The notes under the pieces: model-generated | Database searches by the model: none | The model's input: only the letters and a program-made list of their open reading frames with translations | What the model was told of the DNA's origin: nothing | Shown: positions 35,550 to 45,212 of the stretch, one piece after another | Layout: the number at the start of each line of letters is the position of its first letter | Position numbering within the stretch: the first letter of the stretch is position 1 | Origin: CATOSK01 sp963665735 | GTDB lineage: Bacteria > Chloroflexota > Dehalococcoidia > Lucifugimonadales > UBA3495 | DNA: 64,000 nt | NCBI GenBank assembly: GCA_963665735.1 | Contig: OY762444.1 | Coordinates: 1,860,001-1,924,000 of the forward strand | Direction: 5' to 3' | Made by a program: the position numbers and the translations under genes

Positions 35550-37987
35550 TAGGATGGTCCTTTCTCCGGCGGGGCGGGCAGCAGTTGTTGGCGGGTTTCG
35601 TGTTGGGCGGCGATTTGGTTCCAATCGTAGAGCATCGGGGCCATGTTTATCTGTCGCCACATTTCCGACTGGTCGGCGTAGTGGGGATGGCCGGGATGCC
35701 CGGACGCTCCCAAGGGAACCGCCCAAAGGCTGTTGTTCCAGTCGGACAGGTCATAGGAATAGCGGACTACGGAAACCCCGACTACATCGGCGAACTGGGC
35801 TGGAGAGTAGGCGCCGGCCAAGGGTGTTTCGCCGTCACCGCTCATGGGGATGGCCGGCGGGTTCAGCAGGTGCGCCAGCGACGGAAAGGCGGCGGACAGG
35901 GTATGGGTTGGACGGGCTTGGTGGACTTGTCCCCAAGTCCAGCCGTCCGGGTCATCGCCCAACCGCCCTTGCAGGGAGGCGACGGCCTGGTTGAAAGCCG
36001 CCGCCAACAAGGACTGCCAGGACTCGCCGGGAGGCAACAGCGTACAGTCGTTTTCGGCCATCATGGTGTCCATCAGGTTCTTGAAACGTATGAGGAACAC
36101 GGCTTGACCCCGGCCGGCCGGGTCCCAAGCCAGGGCGGTCAACCGGGGGCCAAGGTTGTAGTCCAGGAGGCGTTTCAACAGGGCGTCACGGGTGGCGCTG
36201 TAAATGGTGGGCGCAACCAGGGCGGCGTCCATGTTGCCGGGCCAGTCCAGCAGCATTTCCTTGGCCTTGGCTTGCAGCGGCTCCGACACATCCACGCCGC
36301 GGAGCAGTTCTACCAAGCGGCGGGCCGGAATGGACGTGCTTTCGGCGTGGACGCGGGCCATGTCCCCGGCGGTGGGCTTGTCCAGGGACAACAGGGATTG
36401 GGTGACGCGCTGCACCCGGTAGGCGGGGGCGAAATCAACGCCAATGTGGTAGGGGTAATCGTCGCCCACGGGCTTGTTGTTGGCGGTGGCAATCCAGCCT
36501 TGGGACGGGTTGAGTGCGTAGGGCATTTCGTCAAAGGGAATGACGCCGTGCCATTCATGGTTGCCGTCCCAGCCGGGAACGGGCAGCCAGGCGTTTTCCG
36601 GCGGACGCATCGGCAGTTCGCCGCGGCAGAGGTAGCCGATGCTGCCGTGAACGTCGGCAAAGAGGAAGTTGTTGCAGGGGTCAACCCAACCGCGCATGGA
36701 CTCCCGCAGTTGGGCGGCGTCTTGGGCGGTCAGCATTTCCCGCAGAGTTGCCGGCCAAGCGCCGGCCGCCGGTTGGCCGTGGGCGGTGGATTCCCGCTTT
36801 CGCGGGAATGACGTTGGCAACTGTCCGCCGGCCACGGGCGACTGAATAGCGGTGTAGCGCAGGGCCAGCCCGGCGCCGGATTCGGGGCCGCCGGCGATTA
36901 CCGGGCCGTGATGGGTGGCCCAGGTGGTGAAACTGCGGTCAGGGCCGCCCTTGACCTTGACGGTTTCTTGGCGAGCGTCGGCGCGTCGCCATTGGTTTTG
37001 CCACAGGTAATAACCGGGGGTGGATTCCTGGAACCTTTCTATATAAAGGTCTTGGTAGTCGGCGGCGGTGTGGGTCACGCACCAGGCCACCCAGGGGTTA
37101 TGGCCGAAATGGGGAAAACCGGGCAACCCCGGAAAGGAAAGGCCCACCACGTCAAACGCGGGACAAGCGACGTGGTTCTGGTAATAGACGTTGGGAGTGT
37201 CCAGGGCGCGGTGGGAATCGCCGGCCAGGATGGGGCCGCCGGTGGCCGTGCGGCTGCCGGATAGCACCCAACTGTTGCTGCCCAAGTCCTGCTCGTTCAG
37301 GTAGTTAAGGGCGGAAAGGCCGGCGGTCAACTCTGCCAGCCCGGTTGCCAGCGGGCCGTCGTAAGGCTGGCCGGGGGGCAGAATCAACGGCTGACCGGGC
37401 TGGTAGCCGGGGAAGACCTGGGCGGTCTTTTCCGGCCCCAACTGCAAGACCATCTGGGCGCGGAGGACTTTGGCCTCGAAGGAACCCATGAAGGCGTGGC
37501 GGACTTTGTAAACCGCCAGCCCGTCCCAAGGCTGCCACGGTTCGGGGAGGAATCCGGCGATGCGGAACTCTACGGGCAAGGAATCGGGGGAGTTGGAGTC
37601 AATGAAGGCGTTGACCCCGGCGGCGTAGCTGTCCAGCATGGCGCGGGCGTCGTGGTCAACGGCGGCATAGTCGGCGCGGGCGCTGTCCTCCAAGCGGAAA
37701 CGGCGCATCAACTCATCCTGGGCGGCGGCGGACTCCCCGACAACCTCAGCCCACCGACCCACGGCCCGGCGGCGGTCAAATTCCATCTGCCAAAGCCGGT
37801 CCTGGGCGGTGACAAAACCCTGGGCAAAGAAGGCGTCATTTTCGTTGGCGGCGCGGATATGGGGAATGCCCAGGGAGTCGCGGTAAACGTCCACCGGGCC
37901 GGACAGCCCCGGCAGTTGCAGGGAGCCGGTGACGTTGGGCCAGCCGCGGCGCAGGTCTTCCGGCGTCAATTGTTGGGCGGGTGGCAC
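35549..37987 (-). CDS. Penicillin acylase family Ntn-hydrolase, carrying an inserted REP repeat
   Basis: 812 residues. The N-terminal alpha-chain region is followed by the self-cleavage site LGSNSWVLSG, whose Ser after Asn becomes the N-terminal nucleophile, and by the AGDSHRALDTP and HFGHNPWVAW segments of the family. Family knowledge: amide hydrolysis of acyl-homoserine lactones, penicillins or related acyl amides. No signal peptide is evident, odd for a family that is often periplasmic. GTG start at 37987 with a weak ribosome site. Residues about 392-399 read SFPRKRES, the translation of a REP hairpin (36788-36813) sitting in frame inside the gene. Followed by a coupled SDR gene. Confidence 0.85.
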   Translation of the reverse strand: MPPAQQLTPEDLRRGWPNVTGSLQLPGLSGPVDVYRDSLGIPHIRAANENDAFFAQGFVTAQDRLWQMEFDRRRAVGRWAEVVGESAAAQDELMRRFRLEDSARADYAAVDHDARAMLDSYAAGVNAFIDSNSPDSLPVEFRIAGFLPEPWQPWDGLAVYKVRHAFMGSFEAKVLRAQMVLQLGPEKTAQVFPGYQPGQPLILPPGQPYDGPLATGLAELTAGLSALNYLNEQDLGSNSWVLSGSRTATGGPILAGDSHRALDTPNVYYQNHVACPAFDVVGLSFPGLPGFPHFGHNPWVAWCVTHTAADYQDLYIERFQESTPGYYLWQNQWRRADARQETVKVKGGPDRSFTTWATHHGPVIAGGPESGAGLALRYTAIQSPVAGGQLPTSFPRKRESTAHGQPAAGAWPATLREMLTAQDAAQLRESMRGWVDPCNNFLFADVHGSIGYLCRGELPMRPPENAWLPVPGWDGNHEWHGVIPFDEMPYALNPSQGWIATANNKPVGDDYPYHIGVDFAPAYRVQRVTQSLLSLDKPTAGDMARVHAESTSIPARRLVELLRGVDVSEPLQAKAKEMLLDWPGNMDAALVAPTIYSATRDALLKRLLDYNLGPRLTALAWDPAGRGQAVFLIRFKNLMDTMMAENDCTLLPPGESWQSLLAAAFNQAVASLQGRLGDDPDGWTWGQVHQARPTHTLSAAFPSLAHLLNPPAIPMSGDGETPLAGAYSPAQFADVVGVSVVRYSYDLSDWNNSLWAVPLGASGHPGHPHYADQSEMWRQINMAPMLYDWNQIAAQHETRQQLLPAPPEKGPS
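36788..36813 (-). repeat. REP hairpin inserted in frame within the penicillin acylase gene
   Basis: The 26 bases GATTCCCGCTTTCGCGGGAA plus ATGACG are the common intergenic REP element of this window, here inside an open reading frame without disrupting it. It is the only copy of that family found within a gene. Confidence 0.8.
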
Positions 37988-38277
37988 GGTGATTCAACTG
38001 CCTTTCTTAATTCCGTCGGGAGAGGGACGACCCCCACCCCAACCCTCCCCCTGAATAGGGGGAGGGGGCCGAATGCAAGGTTTGATACTCTTCCACCTGA
38101 CAGTCTGTCTTTTGTGTCAACATCGCTCGAGCCAGCCGTCTGTGCGGTTCACCGGGTAGGGGCGCACGGCCGTGCGCCCCTACGTCGCAATTTTCCAGCC
38201 CTGAATAAGGTATGAGAGCTTTTTGGATTCCGGCTTTCGCGGGAATGACGATGGTTGCGGTGGTGGGCATGGCGGGA
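37988..38277. repeat. Intergenic C-rich hairpin, GC palindrome and REP element
   Basis: 38043-38068 C-rich hairpin, 38157-38183 perfect palindrome with GCACGGCCGTGC core, 38222-38250 REP hairpin. No gene. It separates two minus-strand units. Confidence 0.75.
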
Positions 38278-39459
38278 TCAGAAAGCACCTTGAGGGTCAA
38301 GGCCCAGGTAGTACTGGCCGGCGGTGTCGTAATGGCCGTAGCTGCCCTGGGTGTGCTGGGTGATGACGTGCATATCCTGAAAGCGGCGCTGGATGGGGTT
38401 GGCGGCGAAGATGGCGCCGGAGCCGCAGAGGTTGTAGGCGGTTTCCACCACCTGCGCGGCCATGCGGATGGCGTGGGTGGCGGCCAGCCGCAGGGCAATG
38501 CGGTTGTCGGAGGGCGAGGCCGGGTTGTGAACCACGTCGTCCCAAACAACGTCGGCGGAATGGTCGAGGAAGGACTTGGCGGAGCGCCAGGTAGCCTCGG
38601 CCTGGCCGATGAGCCGGTGGGTGGTCTGCTGGTTCTGGAGCAGGGTTGCGCCCTGCCGGGGGATGCGCCGGGAGGAAGTTTCGATGGCGATGTCCAGGCT
38701 TTTGCGGGCCACTTCCAGGGCCACGGTGGCGAAACCCGTCCCAAATAGCAGGGTAGTGGGAATCTTGTAGAGCGGCCCCTCTTCCGCCGGCGGGCTGCCC
38801 GGCTGGTAGGAACGGGCGGCGGGAACGAAAAGGTCTTCCACCTCGAAACTGAAACTGCCGGTGCCCCGCAAGCCGTGGACGTGCCACAAGTCCAGCATCC
38901 GCACGTCTTCCTTGGGCATCAGCAGGATGCGGGCGCCGGCCCGATTCACCGAGGCGTCCTGTTTCTGTTCGGGGGTTCCCACCGGGGCCAGAGCCGCTAT
39001 CCAGGTGGCATGGTCGCTGCCGCTGCTGAAATTCCAGCGTCCACTAAGGCGGTATCCACCATCCACGGGAACGGCTTTGGCGGCGGAAGTTGGCGGGCCG
39101 TTGGTCACTACGGCGCGCGGTTCGCCCCAGATTTCCCGGGCGGTCTGCTCCGGCATACGGACGGCGTTGGTGGAAAAGACGTTGTTCTGGTTGAGGCACC
39201 AGGCAACGCTGGCGTCCTCGCGGGCGAAGATTCGCAGGATGCGGCGAAAGTCGGGATGGGGCAGTTCGGCGCCGCCAAAGGAACGGGGCAGCAGCAGCCG
39301 GAAGAACCCTTCGTCAGCCATTTCTGCCGCCAACTCCGGGGGCATCTGTCGGTCTTCGTCAATCTGGTCGGCGTTGGCGGCCACCTGCTGGGCCAGGGGC
39401 AGGGCCTTTTCCAGGTAGCTTTCGATTGCGTAAGTTGCCATAGGCGGTACGGTTTCCAT
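38278..39459 (-). CDS. Acyl-CoA dehydrogenase-fold flavoprotein (HsaA/DszC monooxygenase-like branch)
   Basis: 393 residues. The N-terminal helical domain, middle beta domain (SGRWNFSSGSDHATW is the flavin-contact region) and C-terminal helical bundle (TTLLFGTGFATVALEVARKSLD) are in the usual order. The NFSSGSDHA pattern is typical of two-component flavin monooxygenases (HsaA, DszC) rather than true acyl-CoA dehydrogenases, and no ETF gene is near. A flavin reductase partner is not visible in the window. An alternative start is ATG 39441; neither has a strong ribosome site. Confidence 0.75.
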   Translation of the reverse strand: METVPPMATYAIESYLEKALPLAQQVAANADQIDEDRQMPPELAAEMADEGFFRLLLPRSFGGAELPHPDFRRILRIFAREDASVAWCLNQNNVFSTNAVRMPEQTAREIWGEPRAVVTNGPPTSAAKAVPVDGGYRLSGRWNFSSGSDHATWIAALAPVGTPEQKQDASVNRAGARILLMPKEDVRMLDLWHVHGLRGTGSFSFEVEDLFVPAARSYQPGSPPAEEGPLYKIPTTLLFGTGFATVALEVARKSLDIAIETSSRRIPRQGATLLQNQQTTHRLIGQAEATWRSAKSFLDHSADVVWDDVVHNPASPSDNRIALRLAATHAIRMAAQVVETAYNLCGSGAIFAANPIQRRFQDMHVITQHTQGSYGHYDTAGQYYLGLDPQGAF

Positions 39460-40171
39460 TCCTGGTTGATTTTTTGGGGCGGTTGATTGGCACGTCCAAC
39501 GGGGAAAGGGACGGCGGTTATTATCGGGCGGAAGGGTGGCAGTGTCAAAGCGGGAAAGTCAATGTCCCAACTATGGGGGGTGGTTCAGCACTGGAATACA
39601 TTCCTCTGAGGTGAAGTTCACCCCCATCCTAACCTTCCCCCGTCAAGGGGGAAGGGACTATTGAAATATCTCCCAATGCCATTCCTACCGACTTTGCAAT
39701 CGTACTAGTTAAAGCGGGGGCATTTTCTTGATACAGGGATGTTATTCTGAGCGGAGCGGAGAATCCAAAATTCTTGGTTTGGCCAAGGTCGCCCTGCTTG
39801 GAGGATTTTAGACCCTTCACTTCGTTCAGGGTGACATGGGGGGCGTTCAGGGTGACATGAAAGGGCGAGGATGTGGATTCCCGCTTTCGCGGGAATGACG
39901 GTTGGCGGTGGGGAATGACGGTGGGTGGTCGGGAATGACGGTTGGCGGTCGGGAATGACAGTTGGCGGCGGGCGAATGATTTGCAAACCGGGGCAAGGTT
40001 GTTCATCATTGGGGCGCGGTTTGCCATGTCCTTACAATTGCAAGGGTAGGCTAAGGGCCGGGAGTTGGATTCCCGCTTTCGCGGGAATGACGGTAGGGGG
40101 CCGGGAATGATTTTTCACCCAGGGTAGGGAATGACGGTATAGGACGGGTAGAAAAGGCGAAAGGGGGCGTT
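39460..40171. repeat. Repeat-filled intergenic region with a short tandem array
   Basis: 39633-39656 C-rich hairpin; 39745-39840 facing elements with CTTCACTTCGTTCAGGGTGA; 39873-39902 REP hairpin. From 39891 a roughly 20-base unit GGGAATGACGGTTGGCGGTC repeats about four times to 39976, an expansion of the REP tail. 40068-40094 another REP hairpin. No gene seen. Confidence 0.8.
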
Positions 40172-41044
40172 ATGTTTGAGGGGTTTGAGAAACGGTTGGT
40201 GGAAACGGGCGGCGCGGCGGTTAACCTGGTCATGGGGGGCAGCGGCCCGCCCCTGTTGCTGCTGCACGGCTACCCCCAAACCCACGTGATGTGGCACAAA
40301 ATCGCGCCCCGGCTGGCGGAGGATTTTACCGTGGTGGCAGCCGATTTGCGGGGTTACGGCGACAGCGGAAAGCCCAACCGCGACCCGGAGCATTTCAGCT
40401 ATTCCAAGCGGGCGATGGCCCAAGACCAGGTTGAGGCAATGGAAAAGTTGGGTTTCGATTCCTTCCTGCTGGCCAGCCATGACCGGGGCGCGCGGGTGGC
40501 TCACCGGCTGACCAAAGACCACCCGGAAAGGGTGCGGAAACTGGCGACGCTGGACATCATCCCCACCCGGCGGATGTTCCAAATCGTTGACAAGGACATG
40601 GCGACCAACACCTATCATTGGTTCTTCCTGATTCAGCCCTACGATTTCCCGGAGCGGGTCATCGGGGCCGACCCGGACTATTTCATCCGTTCCCGTTTCA
40701 TGCGGGTGGACAACGCCGAGACGGTCTTTCCCGCCGACGCCGTTGAGGAATACGTGCGCTGTTTCAGCAACCCGGCGGCGATTCATGGGGCTTGCGAGGA
40801 CTACCGAGCGGGAGCCAGCATTGACCTGGTACACGATGAGGCAGATTTCGAGCAGAAGATAACCTGTCCCCACCTGGCCCTGTGGAGCGAAACGGGCTAC
40901 GTGGGCCGCACCCAGGACGTGCTGGGGGTATGGCGAGACTATTCCAGCAAGGTTGACGGGCAATCGCTGCCCTGCGGCCATTACATCGCTGAGGAAATGC
41001 CGGAGGAGAGCTACGCGCTGCTGAAGGAATTTTTGTCGGATTAG
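40172..41044 (+). CDS. Haloacetate (fluoroacetate) dehalogenase-like alpha/beta hydrolase
   Basis: 290 residues. Nucleophile Asp104 in SHDRGARVAHR with Arg105 and Arg108, acid Asp128 in TLDIIPT, His149-Trp150 in TYHWFFL, Tyr211 in CEDYRA and catalytic His270 in CGHYIAEE. In the characterised fluoroacetate dehalogenases the corresponding residues are D110, R111, R114, D134, H155, W156, Y219 and H280, so the whole catalytic and halide-binding set is conserved. This makes hydrolytic dehalogenation of 2-haloacids a good candidate activity; epoxide hydrolases share the fold but lack this HW/Y set. Next to MmgE/PrpD after 204 bases. Confidence 0.75.
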   Translation: MFEGFEKRLVETGGAAVNLVMGGSGPPLLLLHGYPQTHVMWHKIAPRLAEDFTVVAADLRGYGDSGKPNRDPEHFSYSKRAMAQDQVEAMEKLGFDSFLLASHDRGARVAHRLTKDHPERVRKLATLDIIPTRRMFQIVDKDMATNTYHWFFLIQPYDFPERVIGADPDYFIRSRFMRVDNAETVFPADAVEEYVRCFSNPAAIHGACEDYRAGASIDLVHDEADFEQKITCPHLALWSETGYVGRTQDVLGVWRDYSSKVDGQSLPCGHYIAEEMPEESYALLKEFLSD

Positions 41045-41248
41045 GGGATACCACCCCCACCCCTTCGACTACGCTCAGGGCAGGCTCTAACCCTCCCCCT
41101 CGTAGGGGGAGGGGATTTGCCGCACACCTTAATGCGTGTCGGCAAATTAAGGATGGAGGCGTCCAGAAGGGCAGGGCAACCACAAGGGTTGCCCCTACGG
41201 GGATTTGACCACACCCAACAAGCCCGGCACACATAAACGGGAGGGGCT

Positions 41249-42604
41249 ATGGCCGGAAATTACCTGGACTTGCTGGCGGAGTTCGTTGTCAACACCAGAC
41301 TGGAATACCTGTCGCCCGGCGCGGTCAACGCCGCCAGGAACGTGGTGCTGGACACGGTGGGGGCAATCATCGCCGGCAGCCGCCAGCCGGAAAACGCCAA
41401 GTTTGCCCAACTGGTCAAGACCATGAGCGGGCCGGGGCGGGCGACGCTGGTGGGCCATCGGGGTACGGTGCAGCCGGTGTTTGCCGCCCTGGTCAACGCC
41501 ACGGCGGGGGTGGCCCTGGAAATGGACGAAGGCAGCCGGCTGGGGGGCGGCCATCCGTCCATCCACGTCACCCCCGGCGCGCTGGCGGTGGCGGAGGAAT
41601 TGGGCCGCAACGGTAAGGAAACGCTGGAAAGCGTCATCGTCGGGTATGAGGTCATTTCGCGGATTGGAACCGGCACCACGCCCCGGCGGGAAGTCCACTC
41701 CCACGGCACTTGGGGAACCATCGGCGCGGCGGCGGCAACGGCCCGGCTGCTGGGTTTTGACGCCGGGCAGACGCGGCAGGCCATGAACCTGGCAATGTCC
41801 ATGAGTCCGGCCAACACCTGGACGCCGTGCCTGGAAGGGGCAACGGTGCGGAACCTGTACCCCGGTAGGTCGGGTTTCCAGGGAATCATGGCCGCCCATT
41901 TGGGGCAGTGCGGGTTTACCGCCGTCGAGGACGGGCCGGCGGACTTGTACGATGGGCTGCTGGGTCAGGGTTTTGACCCGGCGGCGGTGGTTGACGGTCT
42001 GGGGGACGGGGGCAAGCTCCGCATTGAGCAAAACTATTTCAAGCTGCACGCCTGCTGTCTCTACAACCATCCGGCGTTGGACGCCGCCATGATTCTGCAA
42101 AAGCGGGAGGGCTTTGCGGCGTCGGATGTGGAGCGGGTGGAAGTGACGGCGCCGCCCATCGCGCAGATAATGGCCGACCCGCAGCCGGAGAATATGCTGT
42201 CGGCCAAGTTTTCCATACCCTACGCAGTGGCGGCGGCCATCGTCACCGGAGGCGCCGACGTTACGGCGTTTTACCCGGAACGGCTGGCGGACGCCGATAC
42301 CGCGAGCCTGGCCCGGCGGGTGAAAGTGCTGGCCGATGAGGAAATGGACCTGCGGCGGTACGACTATCCGGCGGCGCGGGTCAAGGTGTTCCTGACGGGC
42401 AACCGGGTCTTGGAGGAAAGCGTCACGGCCCATTACGGCGATTCGGCCAACCCGGTGACGCGGGAAGACCTGGTTGGCAAGTTCAATTTCCTGGCCGTTG
42501 ACACGCTGGGAGAGGCGGGAGCGGCCAAGGTGGTTGACACGGTTGCCAGGCTGGAAGAGTTGCCGGACATTGGGGAGTTGACGGAATTGCTGCGGGGCGG
42601 GTAG
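41249..42604 (+). CDS. MmgE/PrpD family protein (second paralogue)
   Basis: 451 residues, GGGAGGGG just before ATG 41249. Same layout as the gene at 9819: N-terminal LAEFVVNTRLEYLSPGAVNAAR, LDTVGAIIAGS, the EMDEGSRLGGGHPS loop (family HDD-type position, here with Glu/Asp), and the C-terminal VKVFLTGNRV. The active-site loop differs from the first paralogue (EMDEGSR against HCLDYE), suggesting a different substrate. Preceded by a C-rich hairpin at 41091-41114 that follows the dehalogenase. Confidence 0.85.
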   Translation: MAGNYLDLLAEFVVNTRLEYLSPGAVNAARNVVLDTVGAIIAGSRQPENAKFAQLVKTMSGPGRATLVGHRGTVQPVFAALVNATAGVALEMDEGSRLGGGHPSIHVTPGALAVAEELGRNGKETLESVIVGYEVISRIGTGTTPRREVHSHGTWGTIGAAAATARLLGFDAGQTRQAMNLAMSMSPANTWTPCLEGATVRNLYPGRSGFQGIMAAHLGQCGFTAVEDGPADLYDGLLGQGFDPAAVVDGLGDGGKLRIEQNYFKLHACCLYNHPALDAAMILQKREGFAASDVERVEVTAPPIAQIMADPQPENMLSAKFSIPYAVAAAIVTGGADVTAFYPERLADADTASLARRVKVLADEEMDLRRYDYPAARVKVFLTGNRVLEESVTAHYGDSANPVTREDLVGKFNFLAVDTLGEAGAAKVVDTVARLEELPDIGELTELLRGG

Positions 42605-42948
42605 CCCGGCTAGTGGTTGGTGTTTGGTTGGCGTCATTCCCGATGTTGCGGGAACCTAGTCCCTTCACCCATCGAGGGTGAAGGTTAGGAAGGAGGTGAT
42701 ACATCCGACCCCCACCCCAGCCCTCCCCCTGCCAAGGGGAGGGGGAATTAAATGGCCGGCGATATGACAATGGCCGTTTGTAGATTGGCGGGGGTTGGGC
42801 TAAAATCGGGGCGGTGTTGCGTTTGCCCTGTTGCGGCGGCTGGTTGATTCCCGTTCTCGCGGGAATTAGGGACGGCACGGACAGGAATGTCCATGTCACC
42901 CATGCAGGAACGTCCATGCCACCTTTGGGATGAAAAGGAGCGGTTCTT
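42605..42948. repeat. Intergenic region with C-rich hairpin and GGAATGTCC-type repeats
   Basis: 42721-42745 C-rich hairpin. 42846-42867 a degraded REP hairpin (TTCTCGCGGGAATT). 42878-42925 holds GACAGGAATGTCC and a variant GCAGGAACGTCCATGCC, a palindrome family also at 31696-31718 and 33167-33186. The promoter of the MaoC-CaiB operon should lie here but is not clear. Confidence 0.65.
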
Positions 42949-44019
42949 TTGCCGGAAAGTTTGATTACCGACGAAATTAAGGCCCTTATCGGACGGGAGT
43001 CGGAGCCGGAACGGAACCGCTTTCCCATCAGCGCCGAGATGGCCTACGACGTGGCCGATTCCATCGAGGACTACAACCCCCTTTACGTGGATGCCGACTA
43101 CGCCGCCAAGAGCCGGTTCGGGGGTCTGCTTTGCCCTCCCCTGGCGGCCTGGAAAGACATTGCGCCGCCCATCGGCTACTTCGGGGCGGGGCAGGACTGG
43201 CATTTTGAGGTGCCGCTGCCCTTCAACAGCTACGGGCTGAACGGGGGCAGCGACTGGCAGTTTCTCCGGCCGGCGCGGGTGGGCGCGTGGATTACCCGCC
43301 GGTTCCGAATCCTGGACATTTTCGAGAAACAAGGACGTTCCGGGCCACTGGTGTTTATCGTGCGGCAGGAAACTCAGACGGACCAGGATGGGCAGGTCAT
43401 CAGCGTCGCCAAACGGGTCAGCATTCACCGGGCGCTGGCATCGGAGGAGGATGCCAGGCCCGGTGTCGCGGTGGCGGAGCAACTGACCACGGTGGCGGTG
43501 GCCCCGCCGTCCCCGGACGTGGTAATCGCCAAGCCCGCCCCGGCCAAGCCGCCGCAGACCCGGTTTGAGGACGTGGCCGTTGGGACGAAGTTGGCGCCGG
43601 TGGTCAAAGGGCCGATGACCACCTCGCACCTGATACGGTGGGCGGCGGCCAACGGCAATTACGCCCGCATCCATTGGGACTTGCCCTTCGCCCAACTGCA
43701 CCAGGGTTTGCCCAACGTGGTGGTCAACGGGTCGTTGAAGAATCAATACCTGGGGCAACTGCTGCTGGACTTCGCCGGCGAAGAAGGATGGTTCAAGCGT
43801 TTCTACGTGGAACACCGGGGCATGGACTTCCCCGGCGATACCCTGACGGCCCAAGGAACGGTTACGGCGACGCGGGAAGTTGACGGCTACGGCTACGCCG
43901 ATTGCCAAGTGACGCTGACCAACGACCGGGGCCAGCAGACCGCCGGCGGAACGGCAACGGTGGTCTTGCCCAAGCGCAGCCAATCATTGCCGTTGGCGTG
44001 GGACGAGGAACCCTTGTAA
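42949..44019 (+). CDS. Double-hotdog MaoC-like dehydratase
   Basis: 356 residues. Two hotdog domains: an N-terminal FAS1-type half (FPISAEMAYDVADSIEDYNPLYVD ... SRFGGLLCPPL) and a C-terminal MaoC half (TTSHLIRWAAANGNYARIHWD ... NVVVNGSLKNQYL). A proline/alanine linker (IAKPAPAKPPQ) joins them. Family role: hydration or dehydration of 2-enoyl-CoA thioesters. TTG start at 42949 with AAAAGGAG about 10 bases upstream. The stop overlaps the next gene start as TAATG, so it is the first gene of a CoA-transferase operon. Confidence 0.8.
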   Translation: MPESLITDEIKALIGRESEPERNRFPISAEMAYDVADSIEDYNPLYVDADYAAKSRFGGLLCPPLAAWKDIAPPIGYFGAGQDWHFEVPLPFNSYGLNGGSDWQFLRPARVGAWITRRFRILDIFEKQGRSGPLVFIVRQETQTDQDGQVISVAKRVSIHRALASEEDARPGVAVAEQLTTVAVAPPSPDVVIAKPAPAKPPQTRFEDVAVGTKLAPVVKGPMTTSHLIRWAAANGNYARIHWDLPFAQLHQGLPNVVVNGSLKNQYLGQLLLDFAGEEGWFKRFYVEHRGMDFPGDTLTAQGTVTATREVDGYGYADCQVTLTNDRGQQTAGGTATVVLPKRSQSLPLAWDEEPL

Positions 44020-45212
44020 TGGCGGGAATGCTGGCGGGTATCCGCGTTCTGGAATTGGGCGACGGGGTTGCCGCTTCTTTTTGCGGCAAGCTGCTGGCCG
44101 ACTATGGGGCCGACGTTATCAAGATTGAGCCGCCCGATACCGGCCATGACACCCGGCGGGTTGGGCCTTTCGTTGGCGATGACCCCCACCCGGAAAAGAG
44201 CATCCCCTTTCTGTACCTGAACACCAACAAGCGCGCCGTAACGCTGGGTCTGGATACCGCCACCGGCCAAGGTCTGCTGCGCCGCTTGGCGGCAACGGCG
44301 GACGTGGTGGCGGAAGATTTTCCCGCCGGCCGGTTGGAAGAACTGGGGGCGGGTTATGCAGTCCTGTCCGGGGTCAATCCCGGCCTGGTGGTCACGTCCA
44401 TAACCTCCTTTGGGCAAGATGGGCCTTACCGCGATTTGCAGGCCACCGACATCGTTAACTTCGCCATGAGCGGGCTGATGTACCACTCCGGGGACTCGGA
44501 TAAGGAACCGCTGCGGAATGTTCTGAACCAGTCCTATTACGTGGCCGGGGTCAACGCCGCCGTTGCGACAATGGCAGCCCTGTTCCAAAGGCTGACCACC
44601 GGACAGGGGCAGCGGGTGGACGTTTCGGCTACCGAATGTTTGGCGTCCCACCTGGTGCAGGCCGCGCCGTATTACAGCTTTATGGGGGCCATCAAGGGCC
44701 GCCGCCCGATGCGCGGGGCCGGGTTTGAAGAGCTGATGCCGGCCAGGGACGGCTACGTTATCCCGTCGGTGCAGGGTTCCCAACCCTGGTCAACGGTGGC
44801 GGAACTGGTGGGAGTGGCCGAGTTGCAGGACGAAAGATTCGCCACCGGCACGGGGCGCATCGAACACGGCGAGGAATTGAATCAACTGCTGCTGCGGGGT
44901 TTGGCCCAATGGGACCGGAAAGAGCTTTTCCAGGCGTCGGGAGAGCGGCGGCTGGTCTTTGGCATGGCTCAGGACGCCGGCGATTTGGCGGAATGTCCCC
45001 ACCTAGCGGCGCGGGAGTTCTTTGACCGGGTGGCGCATCCGGTAGCGGGAACGGCGGACTACCCGGGCATGGGGCCGATTGTGTCGGGAATGGGCCGGAC
45101 GGAACGGCGGCCGGCGCCGATGCTGGGGCAGCACAACGCCGAAATTTATGGCGAAGAACTGGGTTGCTCATCCCTGGAACTGGCGCAACTGCGGGCGGTT
45201 GGGGCGATATGA
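44019..45212 (+). CDS. CaiB/BaiF family CoA-transferase 1
   Basis: 397 residues, family III CoA-transferase. N-terminal LAGIRVLELGDGVAASFCGKLLADYGADVIKIEPP is the family hallmark, followed by NTNKRAVTLGLDT and a region ATDIVNFAMSGLMYHSG that contains the conserved acidic residue, and the TTGQGQRVDVSATE segment. Members move CoA between acids such as carnitine, oxalate, mesaconate or bile acids; the acid here is unknown. Coupled to the MaoC gene (TAATG) and to the next CaiB gene (ATGA). Family III enzymes work as interlocked dimers, so two adjacent paralogues may pair. Confidence 0.85.
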   Translation: MAGMLAGIRVLELGDGVAASFCGKLLADYGADVIKIEPPDTGHDTRRVGPFVGDDPHPEKSIPFLYLNTNKRAVTLGLDTATGQGLLRRLAATADVVAEDFPAGRLEELGAGYAVLSGVNPGLVVTSITSFGQDGPYRDLQATDIVNFAMSGLMYHSGDSDKEPLRNVLNQSYYVAGVNAAVATMAALFQRLTTGQGQRVDVSATECLASHLVQAAPYYSFMGAIKGRRPMRGAGFEELMPARDGYVIPSVQGSQPWSTVAELVGVAELQDERFATGTGRIEHGEELNQLLLRGLAQWDRKELFQASGERRLVFGMAQDAGDLAECPHLAAREFFDRVAHPVAGTADYPGMGPIVSGMGRTERRPAPMLGQHNAEIYGEELGCSSLELAQLRAVGAI

